Assembly (NCBI GenBank): GCA_965278945.1
Contig: OZ257128.1
Location: 3,410,001 to 3,474,000 of the forward strand
Length of the DNA stretch: 64,000 nucleotides
Source: UBA10649 sp965278945
GTDB lineage: Bacteria > Actinomycetota > Actinomycetes > S36-B12
Direction of reading: 5' to 3'
Part shown: one piece after another, positions 15,803 through 24,720 of the stretch
How positions within the stretch are numbered: position 1 is the stretch's first letter
Layout: the number at the start of each line of letters is the position of its first letter
Made by a program: the position numbers and the translations under genes
Notes under the pieces: model-generated
The model's database searches: none
The model's input: the letters and a program-made list of their open reading frames with translations, nothing else
Told to the model about the DNA's origin: nothing

Positions 15803-16912
15803 GTGAAGACGAAGGCCGCCGTGATGTGGCAGAGCAAGGGCGAGTTCGAGATCACCGAGCTGGACGTCGACCCACCTGCGGCCAACGAAGTGCTGGTCCG
15901 GTTCGACTATGCCGGCCTATGCCACACCGACGAGCACATGCGCACCGGCGACCTGGAGTTCGCCATCCCGATGGTTGGTGGGCACGAGGGCTCCGGCGTG
16001 ATCGAGGAGGTCGGCCCAGGCGTGCGGAACCTCAAGGCCGGTGACCACTTCGTCACCTCCTGGATGCCGTACTGCGGTTCGTGTCGCTTCTGTCTCACCG
16101 GCCAGACGAACCTGTGCGACAACGGTCGGTTCCTCATGGGCGGCACGATGCTCGACGGGACCCAGCGCCTGCACGGGCGAGGCGTCAGCATGGGCTCGTA
16201 CGACCTGCTCGGGATGTTCTCCCAGTGGAACGTGATCCCCGAGTCGGCAGTGGTCAAGATCGACTCAGACATTCCCTTGGACTCGGTAGCGATCACGGCG
16301 TGCGGAGTTCCGACGGGCTGGGGCTCGGCGGTCTACGCCGCGGACACACGGCCTGGCGACGTCACCGTCGTGTATGGCATCGGCGGAATCGGCATCAACG
16401 CGGTGCAGGGCGCTGCGCACGCCGGCGCCGAGTTGGTCGTGGCGATCGACCCGATCCCGTTCAAGCGAGAGATGGCGCTCAAGCTCGGCGCGACGCACGC
16501 CTTCGGCGATCCGGCAGAGGCCCACGAGTTCGTCTGGAATGAGACGCGCGGACAGGGTGCCGACGCCGCGATCATCACCGTCGGCCTGGTCGGCAAGCAG
16601 GTGGTCAAGGATGCGTTCACGATCATTCGCAAGGGCGGAGTCGTGGTCGTGACGGCCGTGTCCCACCCCGACATGATGCTCGAGGTGCCGGGCTTCGAGC
16701 TGACGCTCTACCAGAAGCGACTCGTCGGGAGCCTGTTCGGATCGGGAAACCCGCACCACGACATCAAGAAAATGATCCGTCTCTACCAGCGCGGGCAGAT
16801 CAAGCTCGACGAGCTCATCACGACGCGCTACTCGCTGGATGACGTCAATGTCGGATACGACGACCTGAACGCGGGCAAGAACATCCGCGGACTACTGGAG
16901 ATCGCCCACTAG
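15803..16912 (+). CDS. NDMA-dependent alcohol dehydrogenase (zinc MDR family)
   Basis: 369 residues from GTG 15803. Zinc-binding segments are CHTDEH and GHEGSG (catalytic) and CGSCRFCLTGQTNLC (structural). The cofactor domain has VVYGIGGIGINAVQGAAHAG. The sequence TGWGSAVYAADTRPGD is characteristic of the nicotinoprotein, NDMA-dependent family, which holds NAD(H) tightly and passes electrons to mycofactocin in actinobacteria. It oxidises primary alcohols to aldehydes. The stop shares CTAG with the convergent gene. Its 5' flank abuts the ABC ATPase remnant, so promoter context may be altered. Confidence 0.85.
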   Translation: MKTKAAVMWQSKGEFEITELDVDPPAANEVLVRFDYAGLCHTDEHMRTGDLEFAIPMVGGHEGSGVIEEVGPGVRNLKAGDHFVTSWMPYCGSCRFCLTGQTNLCDNGRFLMGGTMLDGTQRLHGRGVSMGSYDLLGMFSQWNVIPESAVVKIDSDIPLDSVAITACGVPTGWGSAVYAADTRPGDVTVVYGIGGIGINAVQGAAHAGAELVVAIDPIPFKREMALKLGATHAFGDPAEAHEFVWNETRGQGADAAIITVGLVGKQVVKDAFTIIRKGGVVVVTAVSHPDMMLEVPGFELTLYQKRLVGSLFGSGNPHHDIKKMIRLYQRGQIKLDELITTRYSLDDVNVGYDDLNAGKNIRGLLEIAH

Positions 16913-17775
16913 CGAACCTTGAAGTGCTGCACGACGTTCGGATCCCCGTTCGGGTCCTGCAACAGGTTCGCGCCGACACGCAACTCGGTCAGTCGCGCAC
17001 CGGACGGAACCTTGGGCAGGCACAGGTCGTGCATGTTGTCGTCCATCGGCGTCGTGCTGTGATCGGCCAGGTCGGCAACGGCGAGGGGTCGAACGTTGAT
17101 GACCTTGCCATTCGGAATTGTGAAGAGCGCGCGGTAGGACTTCACCACTGCATCGCCGACTTCCCCGCCGTCCGGGTACGCCGTCATTCCGTTCGACCAC
17201 ATGACTCGCACGAAGGTCTTGCCGACCGTGCACGCGTTCTTGTCGTTCTTGAGCATCCTGGGAGGAATGACCCACGCGTCGCTGATGTCCGGGCCGGCCT
17301 CGATCTGAACGATGCTGTGCGACAGTCCGGGCGGAATCGGCCTCCATTCCTGGCGCAGCGGCGCATGACCCTCGAGGTCGCCGACGACCGTCACGGTCAC
17401 GGGCCGCGCCGCAGCGGGGTCACCGAAGTTTCCGATCAGGTTGACCGTCTGAAGCTCGTTCGGCTCGTCGGGCGGGAACTGCAGCGCGCAGGTCGGATTG
17501 ACCGTGGTGCCATCGTCGCGGGTTATGACGAAGTCGCTCGTGGAGATCGTCGACGTCCTGATGAACCAGTTGAAGGTGACGGGGATGTTGTCGAGACCGG
17601 TCTCGCCGGTCGGGCAGTTGTTGGCATTGTTCAGCCCCCACGCCGCGCTCAGGATGCGCGCCTGATCGCGCACGCCCTGGGCGAGCGCGTCCGGCTGACC
17701 GGCGCTCGCGGTAGACGGCGCCAGAAGGACTGCAGTGGCGATCGTGCAGGCGGCGAGCACTCGCTGCAGCTTCAT
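16909..17775 (-). CDS. Secreted protein of unknown function
   Basis: 288 residues with a clear signal peptide (MKLQRVLAACTIATAVLLAP, cleavage near ASA-GQ). The mature part has four cysteines (CPTG, CALQF, CTVGK, CLPK) and contains NGMTAYPDGGEVGDA and PMDDNMHDLCLPKVPSGARL. It is rich in beta-prone sequence and has no catalytic motif I recognise. No neighbours point to a function. Confidence 0.6.
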   Translation of the reverse strand: MKLQRVLAACTIATAVLLAPSTASAGQPDALAQGVRDQARILSAAWGLNNANNCPTGETGLDNIPVTFNWFIRTSTISTSDFVITRDDGTTVNPTCALQFPPDEPNELQTVNLIGNFGDPAAARPVTVTVVGDLEGHAPLRQEWRPIPPGLSHSIVQIEAGPDISDAWVIPPRMLKNDKNACTVGKTFVRVMWSNGMTAYPDGGEVGDAVVKSYRALFTIPNGKVINVRPLAVADLADHSTTPMDDNMHDLCLPKVPSGARLTELRVGANLLQDPNGDPNVVQHFKVR

Positions 17776-17855
17776 TGGCGACCTTCGTTTGTGGATTCGA
17801 CGCTCGGGACCGAAGCAGGATTCGAGAGCACCCTATGGGGGGGCGGTGCAAGCAG

Positions 17856-17872
17856 GCGAAGGCAGACTTCGC
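17856..17872. terminator. Short hairpin downstream of the VOC gene
   Basis: GCGAAG-GCAGA-CTTCGC, a 6-bp stem 20 bases past the VOC gene stop (minus strand). It is weak and lacks a U-tract. Confidence 0.3.
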
Positions 17873-17891
17873 CGTGCTCCCGGACGACGAA

Positions 17892-18302
17892 CTACGCGGA
17901 TGCACCCGCGATGTTGACCATCCACTTGACGCCGTAACGATCGGTGCACATGCCGAAGGTGTCGCCCCACATCTGCGGCGCGAGTTCCAAAGTGACGTCG
18001 CCGCCATCGCTTAGCTTGGCCCAGTAGCCGCGCAGATCGGTTTCGTCGTCGCCGCTGAGGCTGATCGAGATGTCGCTGTCTGGAGTGTCTGTGCCCTCGG
18101 TCGAGTCGGCGGCCATCAGGGTGAATCCCGCCGGCGTCTCAAGTTGGGCATGCATGATCAGGTTCTCGTTCGGCGTCCCCGCCTGGCCGAAGTCGCCGTA
18201 GGTGTTCATGTTCAGGACACCACCGAACACGTCCTGGTAGAACACCATCGCGTCGCGCGCCGATCCGGCGAAGCCGATGTACGGGTTCAAGTGGGACGAC
18301 AT
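17892..18302 (-). CDS. VOC/PhnB-like protein
   Basis: 136 residues of the glyoxalase/bleomycin-resistance (vicinal oxygen chelate) fold in the PhnB-like subgroup: NPYIGFAGSARDAMVFYQDV, LMAADSTEGTD and a C-terminal WGDTFGMCTDRYGVKWMVNI. AGGAGG precedes ATG 18302. The molecular role of this subgroup is generally unknown; members are often found with DinB-like proteins, as here. Confidence 0.8.
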   Translation of the reverse strand: MSSHLNPYIGFAGSARDAMVFYQDVFGGVLNMNTYGDFGQAGTPNENLIMHAQLETPAGFTLMAADSTEGTDTPDSDISISLSGDDETDLRGYWAKLSDGGDVTLELAPQMWGDTFGMCTDRYGVKWMVNIAGASA

Positions 18303-18374
18303 GGCTACCTCCTGCGTTGACGGTCGAAGTGAGCGTAGGGCGAGGTCGGTCGCCGTGTAAATGACGCGGGAAGG

Positions 18375-18947
18375 TCAGCCAGTTGACCAGTTGGGGTCGC
18401 GGCCGATGAACGCGACGAGCCTGGTCTGGACGTCGGCGTCGCCAGGAACGTCGACCCGCGTTCCGTAGTGGCCCGACGAGCGGAGCATCTCCTCGATGCC
18501 CTCCATTCCTGCCAGAAGTCCAGCGCAGTAGTCGGCGTCAAGGTCGATCGGCTGTCCGGTAGCGCGGGCGAGATCCCAGCTGTGCATGAACACGTCGGGC
18601 GTGTACAGCATGTCGATCACTGCACCCACGGTCATGGTCCCGGCCTGCGGATGCGCGAACGGTCCGTTCGCGATCTCCGGCCGCGACCAGATCGATCGCA
18701 CCGCACCGTCGAGAATCGCCCAGTCGACGGCCGGGTCAGGGGTGGTCGGATCGCGTCGGGAGAGTTCGATGGACGCGCCGCTGCTGAGCAGTCCGGGCAG
18801 CCAGTCGACCAGGTGCCACACGATGTCGCGGGCTGTCCACCCGGCGACCGGTGACGGGGCGCTCCAATCGCGAGTGCCGTTGACGAGCTCAGTGAATCCG
18901 TCGGCGATTGCTGCGTATCTCTGCGCCGGGTCGTCAGGAAAGGTCAT
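18375..18947 (-). CDS. DinB-like protein of the mycothiol maleylpyruvate isomerase / TIGR03086 type
   Basis: 190 residues from ATG 18947. Features of the family are DWSAPSPVAGWTARDIVWHL (metal-ligand His) and a second His in DVFMHSWDLARATGQPIDLD. The C-terminal half contains LLAGMEGIEEMLRSSGHYG. Related proteins use mycothiol, bind a divalent metal through three histidines, and act as isomerases or transferases. Substrate unknown. Confidence 0.7.
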   Translation of the reverse strand: MTFPDDPAQRYAAIADGFTELVNGTRDWSAPSPVAGWTARDIVWHLVDWLPGLLSSGASIELSRRDPTTPDPAVDWAILDGAVRSIWSRPEIANGPFAHPQAGTMTVGAVIDMLYTPDVFMHSWDLARATGQPIDLDADYCAGLLAGMEGIEEMLRSSGHYGTRVDVPGDADVQTRLVAFIGRDPNWSTG

Positions 18948-18986
18948 GGGCCGAGTCTCGCTGATCGGCATGACAAGATCGTGGGC

Positions 18987-19079
18987 ATGAGCTTCTTTCG
19001 TTCGCGCACCATGCTTGTGTCGGTGGCTGTCGTGACCATCGTCGCGCTGACGATGTCGATGGCGGTCATGTTCATCTGA
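18987..19079 (+). CDS. Possible 30-residue membrane peptide
   Basis: ATG 18987 to TGA 19077-19079 encodes an Arg-containing N-terminus (MSFFRSRT) and a hydrophobic helix (MLVSVAVVTIVALTMSMAV). A CAAGAT hexamer is seven bases before the ATG, compatible with a leaderless start; there is no Shine-Dalgarno. A strong hairpin follows 40 bases later. It reads like a genuine small single-span protein, but I have no homology evidence. Confidence 0.4.
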   Translation: MSFFRSRTMLVSVAVVTIVALTMSMAVMFI

Positions 19080-19118
19080 TCGCCGCTTATCAACTTGCCT
19101 GATACATGGCAGAACCCC

Positions 19119-19161
19119 GGACCGGTCACTCGGCTTGCCGTTGGGATCCGATGACCGGTCC
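19119..19161. terminator. Hairpin terminator
   Basis: GGACCGGTCA (19119-19128) pairs with TGACCGGTCC (19152-19161), and the stem extends inward (CTCGG with CCGA) with one bulge. It lies between the small membrane ORF and the convergent DinB gene, and could serve both. Confidence 0.5.
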
Positions 19162-19168
19162 GCGGCCT

Positions 19169-19747
19169 TCAGGTGGAGGTCTGCCCGTCCAGTGACTCGC
19201 GAATGATGTCGGCGTGCCCAGCGTGCTGGGCCGTCTCGACTATCACGTGGAGCACGACTCCCCGGAGGCTGAGGACGGCGCCCGGCTGGTGCCACGGCGC
19301 TGCCGGCAGTGGGTGCGTCACGGAGAGATCGGGGATGGCAGCGATGATCTCCTCGCTGGCGGCCGCGACCTTTTCGTACTGCGCGACGATTCCCGAGAGA
19401 GTGTCACCGGGCAGCATTTGGAACCCGTTCTGGTGGTCGATGGCCCACTGTGGGAACTCGGTTGCGGTTCCTGAGAAGAAGTCATCCCAGGTGACTCCGT
19501 CGGGCATGTCGTAGTTCATCGCCGAGGTGCCCTCGACGATGAACCTCATCCACGATTCCTCCATCGCGGAAACGTGCTTGATCAGTCCGCCGAGGCACAG
19601 GGCACTAGCGGTGGGCCGCACGCCGAGTTGCTCGTCGGTGAGGTTACGGGTCGTGTTGACGAGGTTGGCCCTCACGGTCGCGAGCTCGGTCACGAGAGCA
19701 GCACGCTCGGGGTCGAGGGTCGCTGGTGAGGCGGTAGAGGCGGTCAT
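19169..19747 (-). CDS. DinB-family protein (DUF664)
   Basis: 192 residues. LGGLIKHVSAMEESWM carries the first family His, and LRGVVLHVIVETAQHAGHAD the second and third (His-x-x-x-His type), a pattern of DinB four-helix metal-binding proteins. AAAGGACA precedes ATG 19747. The biochemical role is unknown; relatives are thiol-dependent transferases. It is distinct from the TIGR03086 protein at 18375. Confidence 0.75.
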   Translation of the reverse strand: MTASTASPATLDPERAALVTELATVRANLVNTTRNLTDEQLGVRPTASALCLGGLIKHVSAMEESWMRFIVEGTSAMNYDMPDGVTWDDFFSGTATEFPQWAIDHQNGFQMLPGDTLSGIVAQYEKVAAASEEIIAAIPDLSVTHPLPAAPWHQPGAVLSLRGVVLHVIVETAQHAGHADIIRESLDGQTST

Positions 19748-19841
19748 GGCCGTTGTCCTTTGGTTGGTTGTGTGGGGCGATTCCCACGTTCGCAGGTGAA
19801 GCGGTCAGGAACTGTCCTCTACTCGTGGCAGTATTTCGACC

Positions 19842-20824
19842 GTGGCCACGACCTCGGCGCGACTGCTCGTACTGCTCTCGCTCCTCCAAGCCAGACGCGA
19901 TTGGCCAGGCGCACTGTTGGCCGAACGCCTCGAGGTCAGCCCCCGCACCGTTCGTCGAGACGTCGACCGTCTGCGGGATCTCGGGTATCCGGTGGCCGCG
20001 ACCAAGGGCCCTGACGGGGGATACCGACTTGATGCCGGGGCGGACCTGCCGCCCTTGCTGTTCGATGACGAGCAGGCGGTCGCGCTGGCTGTCGCCTTGC
20101 AGATCGCGAGCAGTTCGGGAGCTGGAATCGAGGACGCGGCGGCCCGTGCGTTGAACACCTGCGGCAGGTCATGCCTGCGCGGCTGCGGCGACGGATCGAC
20201 ACCTTCGAGTTCACCTCTGTCGAGCGCTCATCGTTGACGCCGCGGCCCCAGGCCGACAGCGCCGTTCTCGTGGAGTTGGGCGCCGCTGTCCACGCCCGCG
20301 AGGTGCTGCGCTTCGACTACGCACCAGTCTTCCCGAAGTCAGGTGCTCTCGATAACGAGCCGCCGCCGCGCAGGGCCGAGCCACACCACCTCGTCACGTG
20401 GGGCGGCCGTTGGTACCTGGTCGCCTGGGATCTGGACCGAGCCGACTGGCGAACATTCCGCGCGGATCGGATCACTCCGCGCATCCCGACGGGTCCTCGC
20501 TTCGCGCCCCGAGCTCTCCCGGGTGGCGACATCGCCGAGTACATCTCCAGCAAGTTCCAAGGTGCCGCGGTCTGGCCCTGCCGAGGCGAAGTCATCCTCA
20601 ACCGACCGGCTGCGTCGGTCGCCCCGTTCACTCGCGACGGACTTGTAGAGGCCATCGGCCCGGACCGCTGCCGTCTCGTCGAAGGCTCGTGGTCATGGGC
20701 CGGGCTTGCCTCGGCCCTCGGGAGGTTCGACGCCGATATGGAGGTCGTCGGCCCAGACGAGTTGCGCGATGCGTTCGCTCGCCTCGCCCATCGCTTCGCA
20801 ATTGCAGCCTCGGACTATGAGTAG
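19842..20824 (+). pseudogene. WYL-domain transcriptional regulator broken by a frameshift
   Basis: The first part (GTG 19842) has the DeoR-type HTH: LSLLQARRDWPGALLAERLE then VSPRTVRRDVDRLRDLGYPV. The continuation (MPARLRRRIDTFEFTSVERS, then the WYL domain HHLVTWGGRWYLVAWDLDRA) is in another frame. Restoring one C in ACACCTGCGG near 20155-20161 would give ALNT-LRQVMPARLRRR and a 327-residue protein of normal size. It is either a true inactivating deletion or an assembly error in a C run. WYL regulators of this YafY type usually control neighbours; the divergent DinB gene is the natural candidate. Confidence 0.8.
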
Positions 20825-20835
20825 TCCGCCAGGGT

Positions 20836-21708
20836 TCAGGCAGCAAACCGCTCGTCGAAGGCCTGCTTGACCGTCGCGAGGTAGTCGATGTGACCAGCAG
20901 TTGAATCGAAGCCGATCTTCTGCGTGAGCACTGAGACGCCGTTGCCGCCGGCGTCCTGCCAGCGCCCGGTGGACTCGATGACCGACTTCGCGTCCCGCGC
21001 TCGGGTGAGCGTGTACTCGAATCCGAAGCCGGCATCGCTGCGCCCGTTCTCGGCCAGCAACTCGCGCACGCGGGCCATTCCGACAAGGCAATCGTCGAGG
21101 TCGCCGGCGAAGGTGAAACCGTCGCCGAGGCGTGCGCCGCGCCTGAACGCTGGCTCGCTGAAGCCCCCGATCCAGATGGGGATCTGCCGCGTTGGCCGTG
21201 GGTTGATGCAGCAGCGATCGAGGCTATGGAAGGTGCCGTCGAAGGTAACGAGCGGCATGGCCCACAGTTCGCGCATGAGCACGATCTGCTCGTCCAGCCG
21301 TGGACCGCGCGTCGCGAAGTCCTGGTTGAGTGCGTCGTACTCCACCCAGTTCCAGCCGGTGCCCACGCCGATGCGCAGGCGTCCACCGGACAGCAGGTCC
21401 GCGTCTGCTGCCTGCTGCGCGGCGAGAACGGTCTGCCGTTGGGGCAGGATCATCACGCCGGTGGCGAGCTCGATCCGAGACGTGATCGCGGCGAGGTAGC
21501 CGAAGGCGACGAACGGATCGTGGAATGAGTGCGCCTCGGTGTACGGACCCCACAGCGGTGGCTCTCGGTTCGCGTGCTCTGCTCCGACGACGTGGTCGTA
21601 GAACAGCACGCTGTCGTAGCCGAGCGACTCGATGGCCAGTCCGATCTCGTGAAGCGCCAGCGGGTCGCCGTGGGTCTCGTTCTGGGGGTAGACGACGCCG
21701 ACCTTCAC
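20836..21708 (-). CDS. LLM-class F420-dependent oxidoreductase
   Basis: 290 residues from GTG 21708, overlapping the upstream stop as GTGA. Luciferase-like monooxygenase barrel: VKVGVVYPQNETHGDP, IESLGYDSVLFYDHVVGAEH, ATGVMILPQRQTVLAAQQAA and LRIGVGTGWNWVEYDAL. The TIGR03619-like layout suggests F420 as cofactor. It probably reduces or oxidises a small organic substrate. Third gene of an operon after DUF985 and SnoaL-like genes. Confidence 0.8.
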   Translation of the reverse strand: MKVGVVYPQNETHGDPLALHEIGLAIESLGYDSVLFYDHVVGAEHANREPPLWGPYTEAHSFHDPFVAFGYLAAITSRIELATGVMILPQRQTVLAAQQAADADLLSGGRLRIGVGTGWNWVEYDALNQDFATRGPRLDEQIVLMRELWAMPLVTFDGTFHSLDRCCINPRPTRQIPIWIGGFSEPAFRRGARLGDGFTFAGDLDDCLVGMARVRELLAENGRSDAGFGFEYTLTRARDAKSVIESTGRWQDAGGNGVSVLTQKIGFDSTAGHIDYLATVKQAFDERFAA

Positions 21709-22154
21709 TGCTTGGCCCGTCGCGGGTTGACGACTCCTCCGTCGCGGCGCGGCTCGATGCCGGCCTCGAGAACTCGCCTTTCGCGAATGCGCCACGTGCC
21801 CTCGATCTGCTCCCACTTGTCGTGGTACTCGCCCCACAGGACCATGTCGGGCTTGTCGTGATCCAGGAAGCGGTGCCACGCGCGCACGTAACTGACGGCG
21901 TCCGCGGTTGCCGGGCCGGTGAAGGTGATGGCGATATTCGAGATGAGGTGCTGGGTCGCCTCGAACTGCAGCAGCACACGGTTCATCCACTCGACGACAG
22001 CGTCGACTCCTGCCATGTCGCCGCTGTGCGGGGAGGCGAAGACGCATTCGTCGGCGAAGACGAGCCGATGATTCTCGGTCTCGAACCAGTCCGTTGCGCG
22101 CGCGTAGCGGAACATCTGGTCGGCGATCTCGGCCCGATCATCCAAGCGGTCCAT
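21705..22154 (-). CDS. SnoaL-like/nuclear-transport-factor-2 fold protein
   Basis: 149 residues. The pattern DDRAEIADQMFRYARATDWF, then DECVFASPHSGDMAGVDAVV and TQHLISNIAITF, is that of SnoaL_4-type polyketide-cyclase/dehydratase-like proteins. The barrel has a polar pocket that may bind a hydrophobic ligand. It sits between a DUF985 cupin and an F420-type oxidoreductase in a tight operon, suggesting a shared catabolic or detoxification pathway. Confidence 0.75.
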   Translation of the reverse strand: MDRLDDRAEIADQMFRYARATDWFETENHRLVFADECVFASPHSGDMAGVDAVVEWMNRVLLQFEATQHLISNIAITFTGPATADAVSYVRAWHRFLDHDKPDMVLWGEYHDKWEQIEGTWRIRERRVLEAGIEPRRDGGVVNPRRAKQ

Positions 22155-22160
22155 CTCTGA

Positions 22161-22700
22161 TCAGTGCTCCTGTCCGGTGCTCGTAGGTATCGTGTTTGAT
22201 GAGTCAGCGGGGACGCCGAGGCGGGCTATGTCGCCTTCTCGGTCCGGATACTGATCGCTCAGCACGTGCGCGTAGCCGCCCTCGAAGCACGCAGGCGTGA
22301 AGCCCGGCGCCATCGTGCAGCCGAACAGCGTCCAGCGACCGCCCGGCACGATCTCCCCTGCCTGCCATACCCCGCTGGGGATCACGTGCTGCACGCGGTG
22401 TCCTGCCGCGATGTCCGGCCCGAGGATGACCTCCTCGGTCCCTCCGTCAGGGTGCAGGAGGATCAGCCGCAGCGGGTCTCCGCTGTAGAAGTGCCACACC
22501 TCATCGTGGTCGAGGCGGTGGAAGAGGGATCGACTCAGCGGCTCCTGGCAGTAGAGCCCGATCATCGCGGTGCCGAGGGGGTCGCCCGAGACGGTCAGCG
22601 CTGCGCTGGCGTAAGTACTGGTCAGGAGAGTGCTCTCCACCGGCAGGATCTTCATGCCGTAGTGCTCGATGAGCCACTGGGCGGTTGTCGGCTCGCTCAT
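22161..22700 (-). CDS. DUF985 cupin-family protein
   Basis: 179 residues matching the DUF985 RmlC-like cupin pattern: TAQWLIEHYGMKILPVESTL, SAALTVSG, FHRLDHDEVWHFYSGDPLRL and VIPSGVWQAGEI, ending CTMAPGFTPACFEGG. These proteins are found in all kingdoms; the function is unclear but the conserved pocket suggests sugar or acyl binding. First gene of the operon 22700-20836; ATG 22700 is divergent from the small gene at 22758. Confidence 0.8.
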   Translation of the reverse strand: MSEPTTAQWLIEHYGMKILPVESTLLTSTYASAALTVSGDPLGTAMIGLYCQEPLSRSLFHRLDHDEVWHFYSGDPLRLILLHPDGGTEEVILGPDIAAGHRVQHVIPSGVWQAGEIVPGGRWTLFGCTMAPGFTPACFEGGYAHVLSDQYPDREGDIARLGVPADSSNTIPTSTGQEH

Positions 22701-22757
22701 GGATGAAACGTAGTGTGCGTAGATTCGCGAAACTTGCGGAAGGTCGGACTACTGAGG

Positions 22758-23003
22758 ATGCTGCAAGGCGAGGTGAGGCAGTTGAACAGCCCAACGCGGC
22801 GCGTTTATCTACGAGGCGGACCAAAGGCAGGGACCTTCTACACAGTGGGCAATGTCAAAGGCACCCGCCTGTACTACCAAACGGGCAAGGGCCCGACGAC
22901 GAAGACTGCGGTGTACGCGCAGACCACGGAAACGGTGCGGCGCGACGGCTTGGAGTACGAGATCTTCGAGTTCGACGTCACGCCCGCCCCGCCGGGCACC
23001 TGA
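22758..23003 (+). CDS. Hypothetical small protein
   Basis: 81 residues from ATG 22758 (CTGAGG upstream). Basic N-terminal half (SPTRRVYLRGGPKAGTFYTV) with repeated Tyr and Thr (TRLYYQTGKG, YAQTTETVRRDG), ending in DVTPAPPGT. No signal peptide or membrane segment. I do not recognise a family. Confidence 0.45.
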   Translation: MLQGEVRQLNSPTRRVYLRGGPKAGTFYTVGNVKGTRLYYQTGKGPTTKTAVYAQTTETVRRDGLEYEIFEFDVTPAPPGT

Positions 23004-23054
23004 CGCGGTTCTCGTCGAATTCGCGATTCTCCCTGAACCGGTAGCGTCCCGCTT

Positions 23055-24668
23055 GTGGATGAACGTCATCAGCAGGTGACTGGCCAGTCGCCGACGAGCG
23101 ATCTCCCGCATGAGCTCATCGATGCGATCGTCGCCGTCGGCAGCGAGTCGAGCCTCGACGCCGTACTCCGTCGAATCGTGAAGGCGGCGACAGATCTCGT
23201 CGACGCCGAGTACGGAGCACTCGGGGTTCTCGCCGGTCCGGGATCTGACCAGCTCGCCGAGTTCATCACCGTGGGCATGACTCCGGCAGAGATCGCTGAG
23301 GTCGGGCAGTTGCCCACCGGACGGGGGGTCCTCGGGCTGCTGATCCACGAGCCGCACCCATTGCGACTGCCGGATCTCACGGCGAGTCCGGCTTCCTATG
23401 GATTCCCGCCGGGACATCCGCCGATGCGTACGTTCCTCGGTGTTCCCATTCGTGTTCGGGACGAGGTGTTCGGCAATCTCTACCTCACCGAGAAGCGGGG
23501 AGGAGACTTCAGTGGCGACGACGAGCGCATCCTCGTGGCGCTGGCCGCCGCGGCGGGCATGGCGATCTCCAACGCGCGACTGCATGAGGCGGGAATGCTT
23601 CGCGAGCAGTGGCTGGAGGCCGCCGCTGACATGACGACCGAGATCCTCGCCCTGCCCGCCCGGCGCGTGCCACTCGAGATCATCTTGACCCACCTGCACG
23701 GCGTCGCACCGATGGGCCGGATCCTCACCACTGAACGTGACGGTGATGACGGCTCGCGCATCACGGCCGCGCGTGGGGATTCATCGGATGCCCTTATCGG
23801 CGTATGGGTGCCGGACGACTCGTCTCTCGCGGAGGCGGTTGCTGCGGCCTTGGACGATGCGAGCGCCCGCCTTGTCACGGCCGACCTGGTAAGCGACGGC
23901 GCTGCCGACGTCACCATCGGGATCGTGGTGACGGGAGAGAACGCGGCGGCGGTGATCGAACCCCTGGGAGCGATGCTGGGTCGATTCGCGCTGCAGGCGA
24001 ACCTCGCGATGCGTGTTGCGGACAGTCGCAGTGTCGCCGAGCAGGTTGCGCTGTCCGAGGATCGTGACCGGATCGCCCGCGACCTCCACGACCTCGTCAT
24101 TCAGCGGCTCTTCGCTTCGGGAATGGCGCTTGAGTCGTCCGTGCGCCTGATCGAGAGCCCCGTCGCCACGGAACGGATCCACCGGGTCGTCGACGAGCTG
24201 GACACCACGATCCGCGAGATCCGCACTGCGATCTACGCGCTCCAGAGCCCCCCGGATTCTGTTGAGGCGCAGGGGTTGCGATCGAAGGTGCTTGCGATCG
24301 CCGAGGCGTCGGCCGAGACGCTGGGCATGACACCGAGCATCCAGTTCGACGGACCCGTCGATAGCGTCGTCTCGCATCAGATCGCGACGAACGTCGAGGC
24401 CGTGCTGGTCGAGGCCTTGTCCAACGTCGCCCGGCACGCGCACGCGACGTGGGTTCAGGTGTCGCTCGTCGCTAGCAGGCACGAGCTCGAGGTAACTGTC
24501 AGCGATGACGGAGTCGGGATTCCGGCGGCCGCGCGCCGCAGCGGGCTGTCGAACCTGTCCGTTCGAGCGATCGAACTGGGCGGCTCGTTCGAGACGAGCC
24601 GGAACGACGGGGGCGGGACGCGGCTGGTGTGGTGCGTTCCCCTCGCATCGCCTGGAGCTGGCTCGTAA
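23055..24668 (+). CDS. DosS/DevS-like GAF sensor histidine kinase
   Basis: 537 residues: GAF-A (about 25-180), GAF-B (about 195-320), HisKA_3 dimerisation domain with the phospho-acceptor His345 in IARDLHDLVIQRLF, and a HATPase_c domain (N-box EALSNVARHA, G-box DDGVGI). GAF-A keeps YGFPPGHPPMRTFLGVPIRV, the stretch that in mycobacterial DosS carries the heme-ligating histidine (here probably His121). It therefore probably senses O2, NO or redox state through heme and phosphorylates the DosR-like regulator at 25125. GTG 23055 is seven bases after TAGCGT, so the start is probably leaderless. Confidence 0.85.
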   Translation: MDERHQQVTGQSPTSDLPHELIDAIVAVGSESSLDAVLRRIVKAATDLVDAEYGALGVLAGPGSDQLAEFITVGMTPAEIAEVGQLPTGRGVLGLLIHEPHPLRLPDLTASPASYGFPPGHPPMRTFLGVPIRVRDEVFGNLYLTEKRGGDFSGDDERILVALAAAAGMAISNARLHEAGMLREQWLEAAADMTTEILALPARRVPLEIILTHLHGVAPMGRILTTERDGDDGSRITAARGDSSDALIGVWVPDDSSLAEAVAAALDDASARLVTADLVSDGAADVTIGIVVTGENAAAVIEPLGAMLGRFALQANLAMRVADSRSVAEQVALSEDRDRIARDLHDLVIQRLFASGMALESSVRLIESPVATERIHRVVDELDTTIREIRTAIYALQSPPDSVEAQGLRSKVLAIAEASAETLGMTPSIQFDGPVDSVVSHQIATNVEAVLVEALSNVARHAHATWVQVSLVASRHELEVTVSDDGVGIPAAARRSGLSNLSVRAIELGGSFETSRNDGGGTRLVWCVPLASPGAGS

Positions 24669-24720
24669 CACAGGACCTTCGACTCTTGGTTGTCGAGACC
24701 GGGTGGGGCAGCCTCAGTAT

